From Patescibacteria group bacterium (GTDB lineage: Bacteria; Patescibacteriota; Minisyncoccia; Minisyncoccales; CG1-02-41-26), in contig JAMCXQ010000015.1 in the NCBI GenBank assembly GCA_023474835.1, positions 1-34,263 of the forward strand: a DNA stretch of 34,263 nt, given 5' to 3'. This document shows positions 15,461 to 22,799 of this stretch, piece by piece. Both the position numbers and the translations under genes were made by a program. Position 1 is the stretch's first letter. Every line of letters starts with the position of its first letter. The notes under the pieces were generated by a model. It had not been told where the DNA came from. It saw only the letters and a list, made by a program, of their open reading frames with translations, and searched no databases.

Positions 15461-16495
15461 TTAACAGTTCAACAGGCTGAAAATTTCGCTTTTTGCGGCT
15501 TCCAAATTTCTTTCTTGGGAGCTGAAAAGCAATGCCGGCCCTTTTCTTTGGCTGGCCAGGGTTTTGGCGAGTTTCTGCGTTTTAGTTTTTTCCAACGAAT
15601 AAAAAACGCCCTTGACTTCAATCGGCGAGTTAATTTGTTCCCATAAAATCAGGAAACTTTGGAAAGGGAAAAGCCCGGCGCTTAGCTGTTGCAAACTGAA
15701 TTTTAAGTCTTTGCTTCCCGAACCGCTTAATTTGAATTCGTTTGCCCTCACAGAGGCCCAGCCGAGATTTTGTTCAAGAAAAAAGCGAAGCTTTCCGACA
15801 ATCAGTTCAAAAAGCTCCCAGATATTTTCCGTTTTTGCTTCCGTTGGGCGCAGAGCAATGCGGAGATGGCTGCTTTTTTGCTCCAAAACCCGTAAAATCG
15901 CCTTTGTTCTTTGTTCGGTCGGGGGGTTTTGTAGCAATCCGGTGAACAAACAATCAATAGTCGGTTCGGGCAAAGGGAAGTCGCAAACGCAGCAAAGCAA
16001 ATCAAAAACAACTTCGGAAATTGATGATGTTCCGCGCCTGTCAATGTCAATGATTTCTGCCGGCCTGCCGGAAAAAAGCGAACGGGCGGCCCGCAGATCG
16101 GCAACGCCCACGGTTATCAAAAGGCCGTTGTCCAAAACCGGCTTCAAAACAACGTTTTCTTTTTTCAGAACGCCGGAAGTTTTCAAAAGAAGGTTCAGAC
16201 CGTCGCTTGTTTTTTCATAAAAAAGTCGGGACAGCTTGGCGCCCGATTCTTTAATGGAAACGAGAAAGTCGGCCTGAGGCAGTGGCCGCATCAGTTCCTG
16301 TTTGGCCAGAAAGGAGAAGCGGGTCGGAAAATCGGGGGCGATGATGCTGGTGTTTGGATTTTGTTCTTTTAAGCTGTAAAATAGAGCCAGGGAGGCGGGC
16401 AGGCTGTCGCTTTGAAAATCGGGCGAAGCCAAAATATGGATTTTTTGCCCGCTTTGGATATAATCGTTAATTATTGAAACGGTTTCTTTTTCCAT
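15461..16495 (-). CDS. Degenerate DHH-like (RecJ/NrnA-fold) protein
   Basis: The layout resembles DHH-family phosphoesterases but active-site residues appear lost. The start IHILASPDFQSDSLPASLALFYSLKEQN mirrors the family's ..HxxPDxDAxGSxLAL.. motif, without the first histidine. Further on, IIDIDRRGTSSISEVVFDLL occupies the place of IDHHxxxxxxSSSEIV, so DHH reads as DRR. DCLFTGLLQNPP resembles the third motif (LYTGIxTDTG), also without its acidic residues. DHH enzymes cleave nanoRNA, cyclic dinucleotides or similar substrates using metal ions; this copy probably binds rather than cleaves (inference). It directly precedes the PilB-type ATPase on the same strand and is divergent from tsaE, with only 34 bp between starts. 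Confidence 0.6.
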   Translation of the reverse strand: MEKETVSIINDYIQSGQKIHILASPDFQSDSLPASLALFYSLKEQNPNTSIIAPDFPTRFSFLAKQELMRPLPQADFLVSIKESGAKLSRLFYEKTSDGLNLLLKTSGVLKKENVVLKPVLDNGLLITVGVADLRAARSLFSGRPAEIIDIDRRGTSSISEVVFDLLCCVCDFPLPEPTIDCLFTGLLQNPPTEQRTKAILRVLEQKSSHLRIALRPTEAKTENIWELFELIVGKLRFFLEQNLGWASVRANEFKLSGSGSKDLKFSLQQLSAGLFPFQSFLILWEQINSPIEVKGVFYSLEKTKTQKLAKTLASQRKGPALLFSSQERNLEAAKSEIFSLLNC

Positions 16496-16529
16496 GTTAT
16501 TTCATTCAAACTAATGTAAATAGTCATCT

Positions 16530-17048
16530 ATGTCAATCGCCAATAATCCACAGGCCGTAATTACTGACAGCGCCAGGCAAACTCAGGCTTTGGCCCGTGA
16601 AATTGCCCGAAGCATTTTATCCGTTCAACAGGCAGGGCCGGTTGTTTTGGCTTTGCGGGGCAATTTGGGCAGTGGCAAAACAACATTTGTGCAGGGACTG
16701 GCGAAAGGGCTGGGCGTGAAGAATGAAATTAACAGCCCGACGTTCGTGATAATGAAAAAATTTAAAATTCAAAATTCAAAATTCAAAACATTTAAGAATT
16801 TCTATCATATTGATTGTTATCGGCTCAACAAGCCCGAGGAAATTTTGTCTTTGGGCTGGCAGGAAATTATTGCCAATCCTAAAAATATCGTGGCAGTTGA
16901 ATGGCCCGGGAAAATAAAAAAGTTTTTGCCAAAACAAACAACCTGTCTGATTTTTAAATTTGTGAATAAAAATCAGCGGAGCATAAAATTCCAATTCCAA
17001 ATGTTAAATGTTTCAACTTGCGTCGATCGACGCAAGTTGAAACGCTGA
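16530..17048 (+). CDS. tsaE: tRNA threonylcarbamoyladenosine biosynthesis ATPase TsaE
   Basis: TsaE works with TsaB and TsaD to make the t6A37 modification on ANN-decoding tRNAs. It has the P-loop GNLGSGKTT (Lys50), INSPTFVIM (family SPTF), HIDCYRL (family HxDxYRL) and VAVEWPGKIKKFLP (family ..VEWP). Two features are abnormal. Residues 76-88 (KKFKIQNSKFKTF) replace the short loop after SPTF and derive from AAAATTC heptamers at 16764-16788. The last 12 or so residues are read from the 34-bp palindrome at 17010-17043, which probably displaced the original stop. All catalytic motifs are intact, so the protein is likely functional at 172 residues against about 150-155 in typical members. It ends in TGA. 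Confidence 0.95.
   Translation: MSIANNPQAVITDSARQTQALAREIARSILSVQQAGPVVLALRGNLGSGKTTFVQGLAKGLGVKNEINSPTFVIMKKFKIQNSKFKTFKNFYHIDCYRLNKPEEILSLGWQEIIANPKNIVAVEWPGKIKKFLPKQTTCLIFKFVNKNQRSIKFQFQMLNVSTCVDRRKLKR
16764..16788. repeat. In-frame heptamer array inside tsaE
   Basis: Three tandem AAAATTC units plus AAAA insert IQNSKFK into the loop between the SPTF and HIDCYR motifs. The encoded pattern matches the one in yebC. Confidence 0.85.
17010..17043. repeat. 34-bp perfect palindrome at the 3' end of tsaE, CGATCG family
   Basis: All 17 pairs match around CGTCGATCGACG. Compared with the copy at 2291, arm positions read TTTCAACTTG instead of TTTCAAGTTA, and the other arm carries the complementary changes. 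It is translated as the tail of TsaE. Confidence 0.92.
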
Positions 17049-17138
17049 GGGGATTAGGTTAGGTGGGTTTGTCCGGCTGGCGGATTGCATCATATACGGG
17101 CTTTTTTGTTTTATGGAAAAGATGTAGAATGTAAAATA

Positions 17139-19421
17139 ATGGAAATGGAACAAAAAACCAAGAAGTTTTTAATCATTGACTCAAATGCTCTGATACATCG
17201 GGCTTACCACGCTTTGCCGCCATTAACCACCAAAAACGGCGAGCTGGTTAACGCGGTGTACGGGTTTTTGCTCGCTTTGCTCAAAGCCATAAAGGATTTG
17301 CAGCCCGACTATATTGCCGCCTGTTTTGACGTAAAATTTCCCACTTTCCGGCACAAGGCGTTTGCCGCGTACAAAGCCAAAAGGGAAAAAGCGCCCGAAG
17401 AGCTTTACAAACAAATCAGCCTTGTTAAAGAAGGATTGGCGGCTTTTAACATTCTGGTTTTTGAAAAAGAGGGTTTTGAAGCGGACGATTTAATCGGCAC
17501 TCTGGCCAAAAAAGCGCCGCAAAAACAGGCCCTGCCCAAAGTTGAAACAGTAATTCTGAGCGGCGATATGGACAATTTACAGCTGGTGGACGAGCAGACA
17601 AAGGTTTTCACTTTCAGAAAGGGCTTAAAAGACGAGGTTTTGTATGATATCGGGAAAGTGAAAGAAAGATATGGCGGCCTGGAACCCTCGCAGTTGCAGG
17701 ATTATCGGGGTTTGGCGGGCGACCAGTCCGACAACATTCCGGGGGTGTCGGGCATCGGACAAAAAACAGCCATTGAACTTTTGAAAGAATTCGGCAGTTT
17801 GGAAAATCTTTACGACGCGATAGAAAATGAAAAGCCGCAAATAAGCAAAATCAAGCTCGGTGTTTTGCAAAAATTAAAGGATTATAAAGAGCAGGCGCTG
17901 ATTTCGCAGCAATTGGCGCAAATTCACGTTAACGTTCCGGTTGATTTCAATTTGCAGGATTGTTTGTTCAGTTTCGATTTTCAAAAAGCTGCGGATATGC
18001 TCAAAAGGTTTGAGTTTTTCAGTTTGGTTAACCGGTTGCCAGAACAGCAGCTCCCATTAGAAACTCCGTTTCTAACGGGGCAGGCAGCGATAAGCGGTAA
18101 GCAGCCAGCGGGCAGAAGTTTGTTTATCAACGAGGAACAAACAAAAAATGGCGATATTTTTTCCCAAATAGAAACTTTACAAAAACAGGGGATTTTATCA
18201 GCCAAAATAGCCGAGACTGAAAAAGAAATTGCTCCTTTGATAGCCCAAATGGAAAAGTGGGGCGTGAAAATTGACTTGGCGCAAATCAATAAATTGTCAA
18301 ACAGTTTGGGAAAGACGATTGTTGGCTTGCAAAAACAGATTTTCCGTCTTGCCAAACAAAAATTTAACATAAATTCAACTCAGCAGTTGTCGGAAATGCT
18401 TTTTGACAAAATGAAAATCTCGCCCCTGGGCCTGAAAAAAACTCCTGGCGGAGTTGTTTCCACCAGGGAAACCGAGCTGGAAAAACTGCGGGAAAAGCAT
18501 CCGATTGCGGGCAAGATATTGGATTACCGCGAGGTTTTCAAATTAAAAACAGGGTTTGTTGATTCTTTGTCGCAGATGGTAAGCGCAAAAGACGGCAGGG
18601 TGCACCCGCATTTTCACCAGCTGGGCACGGAAACCGGCCGTTTGAGCTGCTCGGACCCCAATTTGCAGAATATACCGGTAAGGGGCAGGCTGGGCAGGGC
18701 GGTGAGGCAGTGTTTCGTGCCCGAAAGCGGTTTTGAGTTTTTGTCGGCCGATTATTCGCAGGTTGAGCTGAGGGTGGCCAGCCATTTGTCCGGCGATAAA
18801 AAAATGATTAAGCTTTTTCGGGCGGGCGAGGACGTGCATACTTTGACTGCCAGTGAAATCTTCAACAAAGCAAAAGAAAAAGTGAGCCCAAAGGAAAGGC
18901 AAATAGCCAAAACGCTGAATTTCGCGGTTCTATACGGCATGGGGCCGGTGGCTTTTAGCCAAAGAGCGGGTATTGACAAAGAGAAAGCCAGAGAGTTTAT
19001 TGAGAAATACTTTGCCAAGTTTTCCGGCATTGCTCAATACCTGGAAGAAACAAAAGCCAAAGCCAAAGAAGACGGGTTTTCTCAGACGCTGTTCGGCAGG
19101 AAAAGGTTTCTCCTGGCGCTTGATTCCCGCGACCCGCGCCTGAGGGCACAGGCCGAAAGAATGGCCGTTAATATGCCTTCACAAGGCGCGGTTGCGGACA
19201 TCGTTAAAATGGCAATGGCCGAACTTTGGAAAAAGAAAATTATCAATCAGAAGTGCCGTTTGCTTTTACAAATACACGACGAGTTGCTTTTTGAGATAAA
19301 AAGAGAGAGAATAAAGGCAATAGCCCCCGTTCTCAAAAGAATTATGGAGGGAGTAGTCGCCCTGAAAGTTCCCCTGAAAGTCGGAATCAGCCAGGGAAAC
19401 TCCTGGGGAGATTTGAAATGA
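17139..19421 (+). CDS. polA: DNA polymerase I without a 3'-5' exonuclease domain
   Basis: This repair and Okazaki-fragment polymerase has an N-terminal 5'-3' nuclease (about residues 1-290). It shows FLIIDSNALIHRAYHALPPL, FEADDLIGTL, ILSGDMDNLQLV and the GVSGIGQKTAIELL helix-hairpin-helix. The polymerase domain follows with motif A SADYSQVELR, motif B RQIAKTLNFAVLYGMG and motif C LLLQIHDELLFE. Only about 75 residues separate the two, so the whole proofreading domain is missing, not just its active site. This linker contains a hairpin-forming repeat (18053-18079) and a TAAGC-type repeat (18091-18107). The ATG at 17139 is chosen because upstream codons begin at a TTG in the intergenic region and are not conserved-looking. 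TAGAAT lies eight bases before the ATG. The stop overlaps the next start (ATGA). Confidence 0.96.
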   Translation: MEMEQKTKKFLIIDSNALIHRAYHALPPLTTKNGELVNAVYGFLLALLKAIKDLQPDYIAACFDVKFPTFRHKAFAAYKAKREKAPEELYKQISLVKEGLAAFNILVFEKEGFEADDLIGTLAKKAPQKQALPKVETVILSGDMDNLQLVDEQTKVFTFRKGLKDEVLYDIGKVKERYGGLEPSQLQDYRGLAGDQSDNIPGVSGIGQKTAIELLKEFGSLENLYDAIENEKPQISKIKLGVLQKLKDYKEQALISQQLAQIHVNVPVDFNLQDCLFSFDFQKAADMLKRFEFFSLVNRLPEQQLPLETPFLTGQAAISGKQPAGRSLFINEEQTKNGDIFSQIETLQKQGILSAKIAETEKEIAPLIAQMEKWGVKIDLAQINKLSNSLGKTIVGLQKQIFRLAKQKFNINSTQQLSEMLFDKMKISPLGLKKTPGGVVSTRETELEKLREKHPIAGKILDYREVFKLKTGFVDSLSQMVSAKDGRVHPHFHQLGTETGRLSCSDPNLQNIPVRGRLGRAVRQCFVPESGFEFLSADYSQVELRVASHLSGDKKMIKLFRAGEDVHTLTASEIFNKAKEKVSPKERQIAKTLNFAVLYGMGPVAFSQRAGIDKEKAREFIEKYFAKFSGIAQYLEETKAKAKEDGFSQTLFGRKRFLLALDSRDPRLRAQAERMAVNMPSQGAVADIVKMAMAELWKKKIINQKCRLLLQIHDELLFEIKRERIKAIAPVLKRIMEGVVALKVPLKVGISQGNSWGDLK
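18053..18079. repeat. Hairpin-forming in-frame repeat inside polA
   Basis: TTAGAAAC (18057-18064) and GTTTCTAA (18068-18075) pair around a 3-nt TCC loop. After one mismatch the flanking CCC and GGG also pair. It encodes PLETPFLTG in the inter-domain linker of polymerase I. Confidence 0.7.
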
Positions 19422-20038
19422 TAAAAAATATGCCTGTCATTAGCAAGGAAGAAGTCAATAAAATACTTCAGAAAAAAGGTGAAATCAGGGGAGCGGCTTT
19501 TCAGAGCATCGGCGATTTTGTTTTGAAACATAAAGGCCAGGCGGGACTGGCAAAAGTCGAGGAACAAATGAAGAAATGGGGCTGTAATTTTAACCTTTCC
19601 GAGATCAGCTCCGTGGCCTGGTATCCCATTGCTTGGGGCGCGTTGTTTGTTTTGGCGGCCCAGGAAGTTTTTGGCTGGACTGAACAGGACATTCGGGTAA
19701 TGGGTTCCAGTGCGCCGAAGGTGTCCGTTATCGTAAAAATGGTGTTCAAGCTTTTTCCCAACATTGAACGGCTGGCCGAGCAGATTCCGGTTTTTTGGCG
19801 CAAGAATTATACGGTGGGCGAAATAGAAGTAGTGAGTTTGGACAAGGATAAAAAAGAAATGGTTTTCCATTTGCGGGATTGCTCTTTTCACCCGTCGCTG
19901 TGCAGATATGTTGAAGGTTTTGCTGAAACCACTTTCCAATTGTCGCGGCCCAAGGGTTCGGTTATGAAAGTTAAAGAAACAAAATGTTCGATGAAAGACG
20001 GCGTTCCCTACGAAGAATACACCATTTCCTGGACGTAG
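19418..20038 (+). CDS. Probable small-ligand sensor protein, V4R-like C-terminal half
   Basis: It encodes 206 residues with no membrane helix and no signal peptide. The N-terminal half is helical. It includes GAAFQSIGDFVLKHKGQAGLAKVEEQMKKWG and PIAWGALFVLAAQEVFGWTEQDIRVMG, resembling the helical part of V4R/HNOB-type sensor folds. The C-terminal half, MVFHLRDCSFHPSLCRYVEGF and then VKETKCSMKDGVPYEEYTISW, has the family-like pattern C-x-Y-x-G-F ... v-K-E-t-x-C ... G-x-P-Y-E-Y-x-I. V4R domains bind small hydrophobic ligands or metals. It overlaps polA by 4 bp and is directly followed by a histidine kinase and a response regulator, so a signal-input role is plausible (inference). The domain call is by eye and uncertain. 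Confidence 0.55.
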   Translation: MIKNMPVISKEEVNKILQKKGEIRGAAFQSIGDFVLKHKGQAGLAKVEEQMKKWGCNFNLSEISSVAWYPIAWGALFVLAAQEVFGWTEQDIRVMGSSAPKVSVIVKMVFKLFPNIERLAEQIPVFWRKNYTVGEIEVVSLDKDKKEMVFHLRDCSFHPSLCRYVEGFAETTFQLSRPKGSVMKVKETKCSMKDGVPYEEYTISWT

Positions 20039-20073
20039 TTAAAAATTTAAGCCGGGGATTTGCAAGTTTGCAT

Positions 20074-21630
20074 ATGGACGCAAAAAATAATTTTTCAAAA
20101 AGAAAAGAAAAAGAGCTGGAAGAAGATACCATTGTCCTGGAAATGGCCATTAAAAACTTCTGGGAAATTTTGCCTATTCCGGTTTGCACTACCAGCCCCA
20201 CTTTTATTATTTTGGAAACCGGCAAGGGGTTTGACGTTCTTTTCGGGTATGTGAAGAACGAGCTGGCGGGCGAAAGTTTAAAAGAAATGGCTTTTGATGG
20301 GGATAATTTCAAAAAAATCCTTGATAAACTTTTCCAGCAAAGAAAAATCTCCAATATTGAAGCAACGCTTCAAAACAAAAAAGGGGAGAAAATATCGGTT
20401 TTAGTTTCAGCTATTGCCCAGGAAGACAAGCGGGGAGAAGTGTTTTCCTATCTTTTTTCGTTTGTTGACGTTACTTTGATTAAAGAAACCGAGAGGAAAT
20501 TGCAGGAACAAATCAAGGATTCAATGCGGAATGCCCAAGAGCTTACTGAGTCCAAGAAGGCTTTAATGAACATTTTGGAAGATGTTGAGAAAGAGCGCAA
20601 AAAAGCGGAGTTGGAGCGCGATAAAACACTGGCTTTGATTCATAATTTCGCGGACGGCCTTTTGTTTTTTGAAAAGGGAAAACTCACGCTTTTCAACCCG
20701 CAGGCCGCCAAAACATTCGCGATGAACAGGAGTTTTAAGCGAAATCAAAGCGTTGCCGCTCTTAGTGAAAACGCCAAACTGAAGCCGCTGGTTGAGTTGC
20801 TGCAAAACTCGCACTTTAAAGCGTTCAGACAGGAACTGCGGCTGGCTGAAAATCTGATTTTGGAGGTTTCGTCAATAGAAGTGCCCCAGGAAGACGGTGA
20901 AAAAGGAGTTATGGTGGTTTTACACGACGTTACGCGGGAGAAATTCGTCGAAAAAATGAAAACGGATTTTGTCACTATTGCCGCCCATCAGCTAAGAACT
21001 CCCTTGTCGGCGATAAAATGGACATTGTCTATGCTCCTGTCCACCAGCGGCCTCGGGGCTGAACAGCAGGATTTCGTGAACAAGGCCTACGCCAGCAATG
21101 AACGGATTATCAATCTGGTGAACGACCTCTTGAATGTCACTAAGATTGAAGAAGGCAAATTTATTTCCGAGCTGGAAAAAACGGATATGGCGTCGGTTAT
21201 CAGACAGGCGATAAACGATATGAAAAACCTGGCCGCGGCTAAAAATCTGAAAACGGAATTTTTAACCTCTTCCGGCGTTCCTTTGGCGAACATCGACAAA
21301 GACAAAATTCTTCTGGCCGTGGGAAATTTGCTGGAAAACGCCATAAGGTATACCAGGGACGGGCAGATTACCCTGGAACTTGGCTTTGACAAGGAAAAAG
21401 AAGAACTTGTTTTTTCAATCACGGACACGGGCATCGGTATTCCCAAAGACCAGCAGGAAAGAGTGTTTTCCCGGTTTTTCCGGGCCCCCAACGCCCTGAA
21501 AGTTGAAACCGAGGGCTCGGGCCTGGGGCTTTATATAGTCAAAAACATCATTGAAGCGCATGGGGGCAGGATTTGGTTTAAGTCCGAACCGGACAAAGGG
21601 TCAACTTTTTATTTCGCTATTCCCCGATAA
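20074..21630 (+). CDS. Cytoplasmic PAS-domain sensor histidine kinase
   Basis: The kinase senses a signal through PAS domains and phosphorylates a partner regulator. The ATG at 20074 gives 518 residues and removes overlap with the upstream gene. A first PAS domain (about 20-135) contains FFPIPV-like LPIPVCTTSPTFII, then a coiled segment, then a second PAS-like region (about 180-285, NFADGLLFFEKGKLTLFNPQAA). The HisKA H-box is AAHQLRTPLSAIKW, with His305. The ATPase domain has NLLENAIRYT (N box), DTGIGIPKDQQ (G1), FSRFFRAPN (F box) and GSGLGLYIVKNI (G2). There is no transmembrane helix, so it must detect an internal cue. It stands 52 bp before a response regulator gene and 35 bp after the V4R-like gene, forming one signalling cassette. 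Confidence 0.9.
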   Translation: MDAKNNFSKRKEKELEEDTIVLEMAIKNFWEILPIPVCTTSPTFIILETGKGFDVLFGYVKNELAGESLKEMAFDGDNFKKILDKLFQQRKISNIEATLQNKKGEKISVLVSAIAQEDKRGEVFSYLFSFVDVTLIKETERKLQEQIKDSMRNAQELTESKKALMNILEDVEKERKKAELERDKTLALIHNFADGLLFFEKGKLTLFNPQAAKTFAMNRSFKRNQSVAALSENAKLKPLVELLQNSHFKAFRQELRLAENLILEVSSIEVPQEDGEKGVMVVLHDVTREKFVEKMKTDFVTIAAHQLRTPLSAIKWTLSMLLSTSGLGAEQQDFVNKAYASNERIINLVNDLLNVTKIEEGKFISELEKTDMASVIRQAINDMKNLAAAKNLKTEFLTSSGVPLANIDKDKILLAVGNLLENAIRYTRDGQITLELGFDKEKEELVFSITDTGIGIPKDQQERVFSRFFRAPNALKVETEGSGLGLYIVKNIIEAHGGRIWFKSEPDKGSTFYFAIPR

Positions 21631-21682
21631 AGCCCGCCTTTTCTTTTCGTTGTAAACTGCTAAAATCAAATAAAATAAAAAT

Positions 21683-22048
21683 ATGTCAAAAATACTTATC
21701 ATAGAAGACGACACTTTTTTAAGGGAGCTGATGAAGCGGAAAACCCAGGAAGCCGGCTTTGAAGTTATTGAAAGCGTTGACGGCGAATCAGGGGTAAAAG
21801 CGGCGAAAGAACAAAAGCCCGACCTGGTGCTTTTGGATTTGATTTTGCCTGGCGTTAACGGCTTTGAGGTTTTGGCTGCCTTGAAAGAAGACGTCGCCAC
21901 TTCCGACATACCGGTTTTGATTTTATCCAATCTCGGCCAGCAGGAGGACATAGACAAGGCAATGCGGCTGGGCGCCGCTGATTTTATGATAAAAGCGCAT
22001 TTCACGCCCAATGAAATCGTGGAAAAAGCCAAGCAGATTTTGAAATAG
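21683..22048 (+). CDS. Single-domain response regulator (CheY/Spo0F type)
   Basis: It has 121 residues and consists only of a receiver domain. It has the acidic pair Asp9-Asp10 in IIEDDTFLRE, the phosphoacceptor Asp52 in DLVLLDLILPGVNG, a Ser switch residue in VLILSNLG and Lys104 in DFMIKAHF. There is no DNA-binding or enzymatic output domain, so it must act by protein contact or as a phosphorelay intermediate. Placed directly after the histidine kinase, it is its probable partner. Its end is 4 bp before mutM, so signalling and repair genes are co-transcribed. Confidence 0.92.
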   Translation: MSKILIIEDDTFLRELMKRKTQEAGFEVIESVDGESGVKAAKEQKPDLVLLDLILPGVNGFEVLAALKEDVATSDIPVLILSNLGQQEDIDKAMRLGAADFMIKAHFTPNEIVEKAKQILK

Positions 22049-22052
22049 AAAA

Positions 22053-22790
22053 ATGCCTGAACTGCCCGAAGTGGAAACAATTAGGCGCCAGCTTGAAAAA
22101 GCCATTGTCAACAAGAAATTAAACGGCAAGAAAATAATCGGAGTGGGGAGAAAAGGGAAAATGCTCATTGTTGATTTTAGCGGCAAAGAAGCCCTGGTTT
22201 TCCATTTGAAATTAACCGGCCAGCTGCTTTTCAATGTCAAACCCTCGCTTTATACGCGCGAGGTTTTTAAATTTAACGACGGCAGTTGCCTGGTTTTTAA
22301 CGACGCAAGGAAATTCGGCTGGTGGAAAAAAGTAAAAGACCCGCTGTCAATGAAGGAAATAAAACAGCTGGGGCCGGACGCTTTGGAAATCAGCGAGAAG
22401 GATTTTGCCAGCCGCCTCGCCAAAAGAAAACAGGTAAAAATAAAACCGCTTTTAATGGACCAGAAATTCGTGGCGGGCATCGGCAATATTTATGCCGATG
22501 AAATATTGTTTGATGCCAAAGTAAAACCGGACAGAAAGGCAGGCGGCTTGACGGGAAAAGAGACAAAAGCTGTTTTTGAAAGCATGAAGAAAATTTTGAA
22601 GGCCGCCATAAAAGCGGGCGGTTCGTCAGTAAGAGATTATGTTGATGCGGGGGGCAGGCAGGGCGGCTTTGTGAAATACCACAAAGTTTATCAGAAAACC
22701 GGACAAAAATGCCAAAGGTGCCCTGGCGCTATCAGGCGCATAAAGCTGGGCGGCAGGTCGGCGCATTATTGCCCCGAATGTCAGAAGTAA
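22053..22790 (+). CDS. mutM: Formamidopyrimidine-DNA glycosylase (Fpg/MutM)
   Basis: It removes oxidised purines such as 8-oxoguanine and nicks the DNA. The invariant N-terminus PELPEVETIRR supplies the catalytic proline and glutamate. RKGKMLIVD has the conserved lysine, and HLKLTGQLL and NDARKFGWW are family motifs. LMDQKFVAGIGNIYADEILF forms the helix-two-turn-helix. The C-terminal zinc finger CQRCPGAIRRIKLGGRSAHYCPEC is complete, with the conserved Arg before HYC. It is 245 residues instead of about 270: roughly 25-30 residues are missing between the first helix (LEKAIVNKKL) and GKKIIGVGRKGK. The missing part is a strand region, not a catalytic one, so activity is still expected. Confidence 0.95.
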   Translation: MPELPEVETIRRQLEKAIVNKKLNGKKIIGVGRKGKMLIVDFSGKEALVFHLKLTGQLLFNVKPSLYTREVFKFNDGSCLVFNDARKFGWWKKVKDPLSMKEIKQLGPDALEISEKDFASRLAKRKQVKIKPLLMDQKFVAGIGNIYADEILFDAKVKPDRKAGGLTGKETKAVFESMKKILKAAIKAGGSSVRDYVDAGGRQGGFVKYHKVYQKTGQKCQRCPGAIRRIKLGGRSAHYCPECQK

Positions 22791-22799
22791 TTTTCAATT

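Noticed and set aside
17085-17138. Upstream extension of polA from a TTG
   Set aside because: The codons lie in intergenic-looking sequence and do not resemble the family N-terminus, which starts with FLIIDSNALIHRAYH soon after the ATG at 17139.
19984-20073. Upstream extension of the histidine kinase overlapping the V4R-like gene
   Set aside because: The extra residues are basic and out of character for the protein; they are a shadow of the upstream gene's 3' end.
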